From Chytridium lagenaria (Eukaryota > Chytridiomycota > Chytridiomycetes > Chytridiales > Chytridiaceae), in contig JAHLKC010000059.1 in assembly GCA_025449115.1 (NCBI GenBank), forward strand, positions 156,915 to 220,914: a stretch of DNA of 64,000 nt, written 5' to 3'. The position numbers and the translations under genes are program-made. The notes under the pieces are model-generated. The model ran no database searches. It had not been told where the DNA came from and was given only the letters and a program-made list of their open reading frames with translations. Positions 23,691 to 36,865 of the stretch are shown piece after piece. The first letter of the stretch is position 1. Each line of letters starts with the position of its first letter.

Positions 23691-24860
23691 GTAGAATTCC
23701 TCGCCATCAGAATCGTCTTCCTCTCGACCGGCATCTTCAACAGTCGAATCTGTCACTTTGTCATCTTACGTGTTATCATAATGATCATCCACGCAATTGC
23801 AACGGCAACCGACCTAAACCCTTCCGTCCTCCGAAGAATTTTAACAATATTTCTATGCCCACGCGCTGCCAAATGCATGGGATAAGTAGTGTATTTGTCG
23901 TTCCTACTTCCATAAAGAAATGCGATCACACCAAGATGGCCATCTTGCGCTGCATTCGACATTGCCCATGAGCTTGCTAACCCTCGGCATGGTTAAAGCA
24001 AAGGCGGTGACCTCCCGAAGCACCGTTATCCATGGCTTGAGTTATAGAACAACCTTCCGTTAGTTTTCTCGGCACAAATTTCACACCATAAAGGTGTACC
24101 CGTGTTTCACCGTCTCATCCATTGCCTGAAAATGCAGCTCCCGATTCAGCAGTGTATCTGCGATTCTCGTGAAGGAATTAAACAAGATCCAAATGTTCAT
24201 TTGCTGCAGCTTCATTCATGGCACGGATGGTGTGGGCATTAGAGTGGGTATACAGCCATTTCACTACTTCCAAACATCCCTTGTGCGCTTTCGGTGAATC
24301 ACTCAAACCATCAAACGACTTTGACATGGTAAACCGACAGTCGCATTCTCTTCAGCTGTCATTGAACATCCCTCAATTTCATTGTCGTAAAGCGCCGCAT
24401 TTGAACACATCACGAAACCCTCTATAGGCGGCACTTTTCACGGCTGCTCTCTGTACACGTCTTCCAGCTCTCGTGAAGGTATTTAATCACCTCGAAATGG
24501 CCGTTAAGCGCAGCCCCACCCAATCTGCCTAATGAATTCATCGAAATCTGATTATCTAAGCCATACGGATAGCCCCGTACTAAACAGACCAATGTTCATC
24601 CTTCTCACCTCTTGGCGTATCTTCAGGATCGACATCATTGGAACCTTCCGCATCGACCAAACGCTGCATAGTATTAAATTGAGGCTTGAAAACCCCTACC
24701 ATTCCCTTCGCATGGATCGTTATGAATGAATGGAGGATCATCCAGCTTGATGATGGCATCTGTGAGGACCAGCACAATTTTTTCCTGAAGAAACATCAAC
24801 TCGCACTCGACTTCTCTTTTACGAAGGTCCTTCTACAAAAAAACAACGTAAAACTGCACG
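23691..24860 (-). pseudogene. Decayed ankyrin-repeat gene
   Basis: On the minus strand several frames carry ankyrin-like units of the kind G-H-x-E-V-I/V-K-x-L-H-E. Examples are GAALNGHFEVIKYLHE near 24500, HKGCLEVVKWLYTHSNA near 24280, NEHLDLV then a stop then FLHENR near 24190, and AAQDGHLGVIAFLYGS followed by MHLAARGHRNIVKIL at 23950-23850. The pieces are broken by stops and frame changes every 20-40 codons, denser than in neighbouring genes, and no intact start or end is visible. The 5' part (24830-24700) has LVLTDAIIKLDD-like sequence after a possible splice acceptor. I call it a pseudogene; a heavily mis-assembled real gene is the alternative. Confidence 0.6.
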
Positions 24861-26803
24861 CTTGAGTTACGTTGTGAAACTTCGAATTAACATAGCAGAG
24901 AAGGGCTCGCCCACGCAACCTATGTTGGAGCTTTAAAAAGAAAGCAGGCCAAATACACAACTTGAGACATTTACACCAAAAGTAGTATCGACTACGCGTC
25001 ACCGATCTTTCTGCAACGAAACAACCCCCAAGTTATAAGGACAAAAAACGGGGGCTCTCAAAGCACCTGAAGAGATATCTAGACAACAACAAAATAAACA
25101 AAAAGGGAATCATCAAGGGAATAATATGAAAACAATTCAGAAAATGCAAACAGCCTCAAGGTAATCAATTTCAAAGCAACAACACAAAAAAACACGTCTT
25201 CCAATAGGCAATAGTAGAAAATGAGATTCTAGAATAAACCCCTCGGCCCTCTTTTCGACAATAACTAACAAACAAATACCTCCTCACTTTCCGTTAAAAG
25301 CTTCCGTCACCCTTTTCCTACTCTTCATATTCTCTTCCTGTTCCGTCTCCTTCCACGGTCCTACTCCCTCGACCTACGCCCTTACCTTCTCCATCTCCCA
25401 CCTTCACCTTGTTGTCCTTTCTTCCATATGGCCTAGTTTTCCACCTTTGCAGTCGCCTCACTTTAACCGTCATCCTATGTCTGCAGAAGTGATATCAACA
25501 CGATGGGTATGTAGGATGTACTTCAAGCTTATCTTCTTTCGTACTCGCACATCTATACACTTGCTAGGTATTATGTTGGGCTTTCAAAAAACTTGTAATT
25601 ATAGATATTAACATTGGCACATGACCAGAATCTTGTGTGTCTTCAAGTATGTGATGCTTGTGTGACAGGGGGCTTGCAATATCAATGACGCCCATTAACG
25701 CCTTGACAAAGTAAACACATCATGTCATCACCAGAGACTTTGGGCCCTGTTGGTAAGTAAAGTGTTCAATGTCTATCCATCGTGTTTGTCCTTCTTGAAA
25801 AAACTGCACATTTTAAACCTTGTTATTAAACTACTTTTTCCACAGATAAACACATGCACGAAATCAGTGGTATCGTTATTTTATAGAACAGCTGTTTTCC
25901 CTGCTAGCACAATATCCCCTCTCATACTAAATACTTACCTACTTATTACCTGATGCTCACTCGCCTACCTACCTACTTGGGTAAGTACCTATATAGGTAA
26001 GGAGCATACACGTACTGATGTTTATTGTCCAGTGTTTGCTGGTGTCAAGCGTTCCTTGTCAGCAGAAAGGCTTTTCAAAAAATAAACAAAGCAGAAACAA
26101 ATGTTACACAAAGAGTATATCCTTTTTTCTCACGCTCCATATATAATTATATTTAATTAATACTCTCACTCCCTGTGCTATAATATTCGGTGAATAGAAA
26201 GACGAGCAGCCATCCAAGAGGGTATCATCATCTCATCATCACACCAGGTTGCTGTTGCTGTTGCTGTCGTCATCGGTTGAGCTGTCGCTCTGTTGTCTGT
26301 GTTTGTGGGCTGTAATCCATATACATAACCACACTCACACACACACACACAACACACACACACACACACACATATATATACCATAGTTACATACTCTGTA
26401 AGTGGTAAAGAGACCATTCCGTTCCTGTGTTGGAGAGTTTGCAAATGAATGGATGGATCAATGCTAGAACCTTGATGCTGTGGTCAAAGTAGAGCTTAGG
26501 ATACGATGAAGGTTCAAGGTAGCATACCCGGATCAAGGTTGCATACCCGGATGGATGGATACATGGTGTTGCTGGTGGAATCAGACTTCAGGCCTCATAT
26601 GCCACTTACGTCAAACCTGAATCCTGTTGGGGACATTCTTTGTTTTTTTTTGTTTTCTTACCCAACTCATCGCCACTACTGCGCGTTGCTGCAACCATCA
26701 ACTTAATATCCTATCTCCTCAACGTCATTCTAACAACTACCACCGTCTACCCATATCCAAACAGTCAACCTAAAAACTAGATCTCATCTGCCCCCAAATT
26801 CAA
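24861..26803. other. Intergenic region, with possible 5' part of the SH3 gene at its right end
   Basis: No gene supported in 24861-26600. It holds TACC-type repeats at 25930-26000 with a 14-bp palindrome tacctatataggta at 25986-25999, and a CA microsatellite. From about 26640 to 26803 plus-strand frames show a hydrophobic stretch (NLISYLLNVILTT) that could be the signal peptide of the next gene. Confidence 0.35.
26331..26380. repeat. (CA)n / (TA)n microsatellite
   Basis: About 45 bases of CA repeats with two single interruptions, ending in a short TA run. Confidence 0.9.
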
Positions 26804-28734
26804 ATGATACCTCCAAGCCATATGCCATTTTCCACCAGCATCCCCTGTAATCACACGTCATCAATATCAGCATCACCCATGGTACGGCCGTCTTCCCTAC
26901 CATCGGATGAGAAAAGAAGAAGAAACATGGGCTCATATTCGTCAACGTCGGTGATAATGGCTTCAGCAGTGATGCTTACCTTTGCGATGGTCAAAGAGAC
27001 GGATGCTGGTTAGTTGTCCTGGTGATTTCAGCATTTGTTTTTTACTTTTCGCACCTGCGCCTCCCTCCCATAACTGTCGTTATTCAATGTTACCTTTTCC
27101 AAACAAATTGCTCATTGAATTGTTCATATCCTCTAACGCAACATCTACACAATGCGACAACAATAACAAAAAACAACAAACATACAGCTCCATTACATCA
27201 CATCTCCCTCTTCAAACGTCAATTTACCCTCAATGCCGGGCCAAAAGACGCCGACCCCAACGGCCAAAACGGTAACAACGCCGACCCTCCAAAATCGCCA
27301 TCGTCCTCTGCTCCGTTGTCGGTTTTCTTGCCGTCACCATCACCACTCTCCTCGTCCGCTACATCATTGTCCGCCGTCGAATCCGTCTCGAAGAAGTCCG
27401 TCGAACAAAAGGAAAAGCACCCGCAACCGATGACGATGATGTCGTCTTTATGGTCTCATCACGACTCGAAGATTACCCTTCCCCACTTGAAACATCAAAA
27501 GCTATCGCCGAGGCTTATGAGAGCTCGGTGAAAGGCGTCGAAAGGGAACCATCCCCACAACCACCCTCTACAACCGCGGGAAAAATCCTCAACGCCATCG
27601 CATCAAACCCCGCGCATCATCTAAATCCCTTCGTGACGATCTCAACCGTATCGTTCCTCCAGATCCCGAAGACCCTGACCTCCTCGCCCCATCCCATCCT
27701 CTGCAGCTTCATCCTCTGGTGACTCTATCCACGACGCCCCAGCACAACGTCGCGCACGCGCCCAGAGCGGAAACAGCCGTGGTGGATCCATGCGATCACG
27801 GTCGTCGAGCAGTCTTGCACCGGGAGCAATGAGACGGAGTAGCAGCACTCAGATGAGAAGGCATGCGAGTTCTGGGTCTATGACTCGACAGGCGGGACAG
27901 AACAGAGACTCGATGGGATCGAGGAAGCGAAACAGCACGCCGGCTCGACGATCGCATTCTCGACGATCTTCGAGGTCTTCGAGACGATCCACACGGTCTT
28001 CGTCGACTCTACGACGATCCGATGATGGGAGCGATGAGGAGTATCAGGAAGGCATTGGGGGCAAGTTTAAAAAGTTTTTTCATATGATGACACATGGCGG
28101 TGCTCCTGCGACCAAGAAAAAAGGGGGACGGAAGGAACAGCCACCGTTGAATGCTCTCCCGCCGAGAAACGCTGGTGGATCCAGTCGATGGAGCCTCCCG
28201 CTCCTCGTGGCGCGCGATTCCCCGTCACAATCCCGCACGTCCCCCGATCCCCATCTCCCTCCTTGATCAACGTCGCCGTATTGACTATGAGGAAGAAGAC
28301 CGTGGACGCGTCGGCCGTGGTTCCTTTGTCGATGAGATGGGATGGGGCAGCGGAGTACTCCTTGAAGGCGAGGATGAGCTCCCACTGCGAGTTGGGATGC
28401 GGTTATTGTGTATGAGTGGAGGGAGGATGGATGGTGTTTTGGTCGACGCGAGGATGGGAGTCCTGGAACCTGTGATCTGGATGAGGAGGATAAAGGACCG
28501 GGTGATGGATGGTTTCCGATTGTGTGTGTGATGCCAAAGAGTAAACGGATTAGGGCAAAGTTGGAGGGGGTGTCGGCGGAACGGGCAAGGCTTTGGGTGA
28601 ATGAGCAGACGGGGAGAGGGGAGTTGAGGGTTGGAGAGGAGGGGAGTGGGAGTGGGACGGGTGGAGAGGAGAAGGGGAAAGGGAAGAAGAAGAAGGGAGA
28701 GATGACGGCGGATGCGGCGCTTTTTGCTATGTGA
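26804..28734 (+). CDS. Single-pass membrane protein with C-terminal SH3 domain
   Basis: Order: an extracellular part with GLIFVNVGDNGFSSDAYLCD at about 26930-26995; a proposed intron after 27008; a second extracellular piece with an NAT site; a helix (KIAIVLCSVVGFLAVTITTL, about 27285-27344); a basic stop-transfer run (VRRRIRLEEVRR); and a long Ser/Arg-rich tail (27790-28060). The end matches an SH3 domain: YSLKGEDELPLRVG in one frame, then VYEWREDGWCFGRREDGSPG (28410-28470) and WFPIVCV (28510-28530). In SH3 domains these correspond to the acidic RT loop, the conserved DGW and the FP-x-x-V strand. At least five single-base frameshifts interrupt it. The true start is upstream of or different from 26804. 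The layout resembles fungal osmosensor/polarity SH3 membrane proteins, but orthology is not shown. Confidence 0.55.
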
Positions 28735-30197
28735 GGCGGGTCGTTTTTCTTTTTGTCCCTGCTTTGGCAGTTTCGTAAATGTCAGTTACCCTTTTTTACA
28801 TACATCTTCATATGAACCTCTTTTTTTGTCTTTTGTACCTTTACTTTTGTTGTCATTTTTTTGCCGTGTTAATATCACCGTCTTTGTTTCTTTTTGTCTA
28901 CTAGGAATAATTTTCTGTATCTTTTTGTTTACCTTTTTTGGCCATATAAAAACCAAGTTTGTTGTTTTTTTGCAGGGGTTGTGCGGGTATTTTTGTAATT
29001 GTGGGGGTTTTTTGGGTGGTTAATCCATGTGATGTGGTTTGGGAGGTGTGAATAAACGCTAAGGGGGGCCTCATGACACTTTTATCATTTCGGGAACGGA
29101 GTTGATTGTTCACCCTGTACGAAGGAGTCTCTTGACTTATTTTAGGACATTTATCTGGGGCACAAGAGTGCAGAGGAAGTGATGGATGAAGAACGTTCGA
29201 TGGGGTTTTCATGGGATTTGAACTTCGCGGAAGAATTAGGGATGGTGACGTCCTTTAAAACGTAACCTGAATTAAACTTCCTGTCCCAGAGTATTCATCT
29301 ATTTCATATTTTCTCTTGCCGGTGCCCTTTGGGTTCGTTGATTGATAACGTTGTTCGTTCATGCATTGTAAAGACACATATTAAGGGGAAAGTGGCGCTG
29401 GCGTGAGATGAAAGCTTCATTTGTGCCTGCAGTGAAAAGGCCACCTCCGTCCGCGTAACGACACAATACCACATTAAAGCTCGCGCTGAATTAGACCATT
29501 TTATACCACAAAAATGGCGCTTTAGACCATTTATATGGAATAAGGACTTTTGCTTTCAATATAATCTAATGTGTAAATATAATGAAAAAAGATGGCATAA
29601 GTGGAGGAAAGTATAACGATGCTGGGCAACTTTGAATGGAAAAAAAAAAGGCCGGTATTCACCGATAACTCTAAGAAACACCGACAACAGGTAAATAGAG
29701 AAAAGCAATGGATTTTTGGGCCGAATAGAGCATTTCGGATGGCAATCTCTGTACGTCAACCTCTGTGCGCAGATGCACACATGGGTTTTTTTATATTTTT
29801 TTTGCGAAAGTCCCCCCCGTTCTTACCAAGATCGTCATTCTTTCAAAATTCATTACAGCGTTTGCTACCTTCCCCGTAGTTTCTTGATACTTGGATCCGT
29901 CTCTCTGTTCTTGATTTGAGAGAGTGAGTGAGCCTAGGAGAACTTGAGATCTTGGATCGTGGGGGAAAGATTAGGGAGGTTAAAGAGTGTGAAACCGACT
30001 CGGATTTTTGGCGGGAGGACGTGGGGTGACGGAAAGAAAATCTGACAGATCACTGTTTCCGAGACAGCACTAGCATTGACGGAGGGGCCATCTCATCGCC
30101 TCAGTTCAATCCACCCCGTCTCCATAGTGCTTGTCACCGTCAGATCTGCTTGACATTCAAATCACCTCTTGACAAACTTCTGGGCAAATCTGCCAAT
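28735..30197. other. Intergenic region
   Basis: No supported gene. T-rich up to 29000 (3' UTR of the SH3 gene), AT-rich beyond. The last 200 bases are probably the promoter of the next gene, whose frame is open without ATG from about 30150. Confidence 0.4.
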
Positions 30198-33100
30198 ATG
30201 TCGACCCTCAGCGATCGCCTCATCATCACCGGCGCCTTCCACATTGTCCTCTCCATCCGCCATCCTCATCATCTCTGCCGTTGGACGGCTGATGCATCCC
30301 CGAGTTTCTACCATCCATCCACCATCATGGGAGTTACCCCTTATTGGGTTTTCCGACTTTTTCGGTCTCGTCGTCACACTTCGAGCCATAGCAGAGGCCG
30401 ATGCCGTTGTTGAACTCGGTGGAGCAACATACCACGTCTTCCCCTTCTTTATGGGTGTTTATCTTCTTTTCGTCGTCCCCGTGGTGCCTGTCGCAACTTA
30501 CAAGCTTTTCGTCGCATCACTGTCAAGAAGATCTGTTGCAAGGTCTTTACTCCCTGATCCCACCACAGCTGCAACGCATCCCATCGTGGTTCAGCGCTAG
30601 CATCAGCTAATATTCCGAATTCAAATGGTCAACCTATACCATTAGGGATAGACAACCCTTCTAAACCATCCATCGAAGAAAACCGTCAGACCCCAACCAA
30701 CCATCCCCAAATCCACCGCCAAAGACTTCTCCCCAAGATTCGTCATTGTCCTCTTCCTCAAATGTTTCGCTCTCTCCTTGTTCCGTCGCCGTCTGGGGGG
30801 GCTTCCCGAATCCCAGGAATAGACGGTACACTGGGTCCAACGGCGTCTTTGTTCAAAGCTGGGTGATTTGGGTGACCATCATCTCCAGCCTCATGCGGAA
30901 CGTTGTCTACGCTATAGCGGCAACCATTGGTCAATTCGATTTCCTCACCCTGGTATCCTCATCACCATCTACGTTTGTCTCGGTCTCGGATTCATCGCCA
31001 CAGCCCCGAATCCATTCATCGGCTGCATGTCAGTCATAAAAGCGAGAAAGCAGCTTCTCGTTCGGTGCACCGTTCGTCCAGTCCGTGTCTTTGGATAAAT
31101 CAGATATCGAGTATCTTCGGGGCGTCATGGCTGCTAGAGGCATGGAAAAACCGTCAAGGGAGGGAACACCAATACATTGGATCCAGTATCAGCCGTCGCT
31201 CCTGGAACATTGGCTACTTTCTCTCTCCGTAAACCCCAATTCCGATGCCTCAAAGACCGGTCGAGTATGATATCGAAGACGTGCTGACGCATCCGTGTTT
31301 GAAGCTAAACATACCTCCGATGTTGCAAAACTCCTTGCGCTGGCGTCAACATTGAAAGCAACCCCTCTCACACTTCATCTCCCTGATAAACCCGAAAACT
31401 TAAACGCTCAAAGCCATTCTCCTAGACCACCTAGAATATCGCCGACACCCGCAACAGGACCTCCACCGTTTCCCATGGAGATGCCAGAGGAACCTGTTGG
31501 GACGCGTGTGCACCTACCGGCTATTGATACCGCGAGGACCGACATGTGGTTGCGAACGTGTCGCCTGTCACGTCGCAGGGGACTTCGGCAACTGCGGCTT
31601 CGTGGAAGGACGGAGAGGGAGGGAAGGGTATTGTGGGAGGGAGCGAGAGTTGGCGCAGGTTGTTGGGGCAGCGAGGGGGGTGCAGGCAGCCGTGAGGAGT
31701 GGGAGTGGGTCTATGGGGAAGGGGTTTGCTGTCAGAGGAGAAAGTGGTAGGTTTTCTTTATTCCATTATTTCCAGTGACATTCTATAAACTCTTTTTTTT
31801 CTGCCTTTTTGCTTTCTCTTTTACGTCTAATTAATGTTTAATTATGAAACAACATAGGGATTGGCAAAACTGCGTTCATCGAAGCCTGCAAACAAGACCT
31901 CGCAGATCTCAATCCACTCATTGCAAGCTACAACGCCCCAAACCGTGCCTGCCTCCGCTCCTTCTCCGCCTTGGGCAGCCTCGTCGGTGCACTCTTTGAA
32001 GCCCTCAACATAATGAAAGATCTCGCACCGTCCATGTGTCCAGCCTCTCACCTCGGTCTTCCCGGTGGTATCGCCCGCTCACCCACTGTAAACCCCAATG
32101 CCCATCCACCGTCCAACACCTCCACCACAGCCTCCAACAACCTCATCTCAGCTTCATACCTCACGGGATTCCCGGAATCCTCTAAACCACTCCTCCCGCT
32201 CCTCAACCTTCTCTTTCCGAATTTCACAAACCTCTCGGCTGCCACGTCGAGGAATTTGACGGGAGCGCCAGCTAGGTCGAGACATCCGTCGAATGCGGGG
32301 AATGAGGGACAGTCAAGGGGAAGAACGCCGTCTTATGTTACGCAGATGGGGTGGGGAGGGGCTGGAGTTGCGGTGGGAGGTGGATTGTTGAATTTGGGGT
32401 TCATACCAGAGACGGATCCGTCGAGGATGAGAATTGATCAGCCGGGGTTGTTTCTGGCGTTGGCGACTGTGGTGTTGGAGGTTATAAAGTATTTTTGGGG
32501 AGAGTCGGGGTATGGAGTACTGGTGCTGGTCGTGGAGGATTTGCAGGTACGGGTTCTTTTTTCGAACAATAGTGTTGTTTTGTTTTTTTTTAAAGGGCGT
32601 TTTACATCTTTGAAAACTAATACGTTATCGTTTTACTCCCAAATTTACATAACAACAGTGGTGCGATGAAATGTCGTTGCAGGTTCTCCCCGTAAGTAGA
32701 CCTAACATGCAAGTATTTAAAAATCTAACTTTTCTTAGAAACTCCTTCGGGCTGCTAGCGCCGTTAAGATCCCCCTCGTTGTTCTTACCACAGTTCGCGA
32801 CTGCCCTTATTCTCCAACGGTCCAATCATGAAAGTACATTCCTTTGCTACAGATCCCGACGTCATCGTCCTCCCCCTCCAACCCTTGAAACCACTAGAAG
32901 TCCGCGCCATGGCAGATTTCTACCCGATTTACCGTCAACTCCCCGAAGACCTCACCGCATCCATCCTGGAAGGCTCAAAGGAACCCCTTGTTCATCCGTC
33001 GTTGGGTCGATATTGTAAACACTACGATACGGTTCGATCACCATCTACACCGTCTGCAATGGTGAGGGATATGCCGGTTTTAGAGGATGACGAGGGACCC

Positions 33101-36100
33101 GCGATACCTTTGTCGCCTGTGTCGACTGCGACGAGAGGGTCGGGTGGTGGGACGGTGGAGGAGGCGGTGAGGAAGGCGTTGACGCTCTCGTGGAACCCTC
33201 GGATAGGTTCTTTCTGCAGCAACCTGTGGAAGCTCAAGAATTTATGTCGTTGGTGTCAGTACTTGGACCTTTCATGGATGTTGAGGCCATGTTTTACGTG
33301 TTCAAATGCAATGCGACTGTGGGGACTTTGGATCAGTTTACAAAGGTGTGTTTCTCATATGACTTTCATCCCAGAGGGATTGCCTCTACTTGCTTTAATT
33401 GGTTTTTCTGTAAAGAGGGATAAAACTAACTAACTTTTTATGCTTTCAACTTTTAGATTCTTCGCCATATCGTTGAAAAGCGCATCCTCATTGTCACGTC
33501 CACACCAGATGGCTCCGAGCCATCCAATGAATCGCGGCGTGCAAACCGCCACTCACCTCACCACCTCCCACTCTCCCAACCCCCCGCATCGAACCCTCAT
33601 CACCGACAGTCCACCGTTTCTGACGTACCCCGGTACGATCAGATTTGGATACGATGGGATCATGAATCGACGTTAGAAATCTCGTACAAGAAACTGTCGA
33701 TGCATACTAGAATTAATGTGCATTCGGCGGCTGCAAAGTTCTTTTGACAAAGTTATCAAAGAGGGAGGATAGAGTTGGTGATGTGGCATCGTTGTTGGAG
33801 ATTGCGTATCATTTGGATCGGTGTGGCGCTAAGGAGATTGCAGTGCTTTACCTTGCAGTTGCTGTTGAGAATGTGAGTTGTGTGATTTTAACTTGTATTT
33901 TATTCATGGATTAACATATCGCAAATATTACAGGACTCTTATGGATACAACTTCCTCATTCGTGAAGATATCCTTCTCTACGCTGATACCATTTCGTTCC
34001 GCCAACGCCCTTCGGGCCAGTTGATCCACCTCGTCCTCCGATGGCGCCAGATCCCACTCGCGACCTCCTTCATGGTACACTTGAACACCTCCTCTCTTCC
34101 TCCGCCTCCTCCTCTGATCCTTGCCGCCACGCCCGTGCTCTCTGGACTTACGGCTCTCAATGTATCGGCCGTGCCCTCCCCGCCATCAGCGTCGGCACTG
34201 CCGCTCGCATGGAAGCCGAATGGAAAATCCAAGCAGCGGCCATGAAGGCCCGAATCCGTCACGTTCGTTCTCGGCGTGGCATGGATGACAACATTGGAGG
34301 TCGTAGAGCTGGTGCTGCATTGCGTGATCTCGTCCCGCTTATCGGGTTAAACCAGGACGCGTCTTACCATCGCGCGCTTCATCATATCATACAGGCTGTT
34401 GGGATGTTGGAGGCGCATGGAGCGTCTAATGGAGACTTGTTGATGGGATATGCGTGGTTGCAGCATCATTTGGCTGTGGGCAGGCATTTTGGATTAAGGG
34501 AGAAGATTATTAAGAAGGGGAGGGATTTGGTTGCAGCCATGAGCCCTGAGGTTATGTCAAAGAGGAGGAGATGTGTAGCGTTTTTTGAGGCGATGATTGG
34601 AATGGGTTCCGCTGCGGCAGGAGGGTAGGACAGGCGGATGCGTTCTTAGGAAGCGCGACGGTTTTGGCTGATATCATGGCGTTGTCGTATCCGTTGACGG
34701 ATCTCTACGTAAGATTTTCATTCTCATTTGGTTTTTTTTGTCGCCTCTTTGGTTTATTAGTGTAATTATTCATTTGCTGACTTATCTAAATCTGTGGTTA
34801 GTCATGGCATGTTGTCGTCCTCTTCCAGATGGGTCGAATTAGAGAAGCAGCTAGGCTTGCGCGGGACGTTCGCAATAAGATTCACGCTAGTGGAGGCGCT
34901 GCAGACCCAACTTCCAGGGATCTCGCCGACGGTCTTCACATTCTTTTGTGTCTAAACGTCGGTCACGGTTCCCACTCTAGAGGGTTAACTCTCGAGGTCC
35001 GAAGACTGGCTGAGGAGCTTATCAATAGAATTTTAGAAGAGCTCACTGGAGGTCCGAGGCAATCAAGGCACACTACTGGAGGACCCAATTCAAAGCTTCG
35101 GCATGCCAACACGGTTGGACACCCAGGACACCCTCCTCCCGCTGCCTCTTCCGCATGGAAGCCGGCTTCCGGGAATGTTGCTGCTTCCAGCATTGCTGGT
35201 TCTTCGACGGCGTGGAACTCCAATGGCACTGCTGGTGTATATGGATCTACAGTAGGAACACCATCGGCAGCATCTTTGCGACAAAATAACATATATGCTA
35301 CAAACACTGGCCCACCTTCACCAGCTCTAGCCTCCGGGCCCTCCAGGAGGTTCCATCAGGAATACCCGAAACTCCTTTGCCATCGTATCATGGCCATCCC
35401 ATACCGGCGTCAAGAGCTGTGCTTCTTTCAGTTCTTGCACTTATTGCCATTCATCTCCCAAATCCTGTAGCTTGCGCACGACTACTTGATTACCTACTCT
35501 TCCCACTTCCCGTGTCCACTGAGGATGATTCTTCATGTCCTCAGGTGTATGGAGACGGAAGTCTTGATCCCTATCGTACCGCCATCCCTGCCATGCAAGC
35601 ATGCAATCCCATCCCATCAACCAGCTATCCAACATCCACCTCCGCCAGCTACCCTTCGTCCTCCTCACCCACGCCAAACTTCTCAAGAACCAATATCGAC
35701 TCCTCTAATACAGCCCATCAATACCATCACCCCTCAGAGCCTCATGGGTACCAGGTATTCCCTTCGCCATTGCTTGCGCTCTTGAAGCCTCTGTCCGTGG
35801 CCTCGTCATGGTGCAAACTGGTGACGCCCGTCGGAACAGTTTCTCTCCACAACCTTACATCCCGCAGCACTGGGCTCCACATAACGCCCATTACCGGACA
35901 ATGGAAACCCTCTCGTCAAAGCACCAGCGCTTCTCCCTTCCTCACAAGCGCTAAAGCCTGGCGCGCAAGAACAGATCTCATGCTGAAGCCGCCACCAACG
36001 CCGTCAAACAAAATGGTCAGAGCCGCTTGGGGCTGAGCTCAATCTCTTCCGAACCTGCGCGAGAGCTTGGGAATCCGTGCATGGTGTTGCACCTACTTCA

Positions 36101-36513
36101 ACGTCTCCACCATCGTCACCTGCATTAGGTAGTGGTGCTGTTGAGCTCGAGATAAGAAAGGGCTGTTGAGGGCAAGGGATTACGCCCGGATGTATCAGCG
36201 GACGTGGATTGAGGCTTTTGTGCATGCGCAGGCGGATGCAATGCTTAACGGAGGTGGGGTGGGTGAGCATGATGAGAGTGGGAAACCACCTCCTATTGGT
36301 TTTGAAGATCATAGAGTGTTTGAGAGAGAGTGTGGAGGGAAGATTACTACGGTGGCGTTGAGTGCAGTAGTGAGAGGGGCAGGATCTGTGGCGAGACGGA
36401 AAGCAGGATCGCCCCTGGGGGGTTGTAAATCCTTGCTCGTCCTTCTTGCTATTGATGCTCAGCTTTTCGCTATATGTAAATGGTTTATTCCCTCGTTTCT
36501 TTTTCTCTTGTGA
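30198..36513 (+). CDS. Multi-TM protein fused to STAND/AAA_16 ATPase and TPR-like helical region
   Basis: The start ATG 30198 opens MSTLSDRLIITGAFHIVLSI, the first of several hydrophobic segments (30198-30300, 30340-30540, 30725-30775, 30850-31035), so the N-terminal third is multi-pass. A linker (31040-31700) leads to a P-loop: R-G-E-S-G, intron 31747-31857, then GIGKTAFIEACKQDL, a Walker A of G-x4-GKT type. Walker B is VLVLVVEDLQ, then after intron 32547-32658 WCDEMSL, matching the D/E-D-x-x-W-x-D-x-x-S-L pattern of AAA_16 ATPases. KIPLVVLTTVRDCPYSP, a sensor-like segment, follows. Further on are helical repeats (KLSMHTRINVHSAAAKF..., AVLYLAVAVEN) like the TPR part of such proteins, then low-complexity sequence and a last exon to 36513. 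More than eight frame breaks occur. One gene or two cannot be settled, but coding is continuous from the TM part into the ATPase. Confidence 0.5.
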
Positions 36514-36865
36514 TGGGACACTGGTTATGTTGGAATGTATGTTTCCACTCTAAAAACAATTCAAAGATGGCATAGGTTTTTGTTTTTTCTCTTTCTATTG
36601 AAGTTAATTTATTTATCTTGACCGATATACATCACGAATTTTGCCGTTGTTCCTCGAATTACTTTAGTTGAATGTTTGTTTTTTTCCAAACACCGGCCTT
36701 GTTGTCTGTGGCTCTTTTTGGTCTTCCAGCTCTTGTAAAGGGACTGCTGCCTTGTCAACGTGTCAGTAATTAGAAGACTCTGTACGACGGCCCGTTGCGG
36801 CAAAGGTTTTAGGCCCTTCATCGCTTATTAGAGGCGCTAAACTTGTTTCTTGACAATCTTCCACC
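36514..36865. other. Intergenic spacer, likely promoter of the DUF4436 gene
   Basis: AT-rich; no coding signal on either strand. Confidence 0.4.

Noticed and set aside
26178..26444. 88-codon minus ORF with a Val/Cys repeat
   Set aside because: The repeat is the translation of the CA microsatellite.
29195..29235. tRNA-like B box (gttcaaatc) on the minus strand
   Set aside because: No T-stem, A box or acceptor stem can be drawn; the same holds for gttcgagtc near 6590 and 7545.
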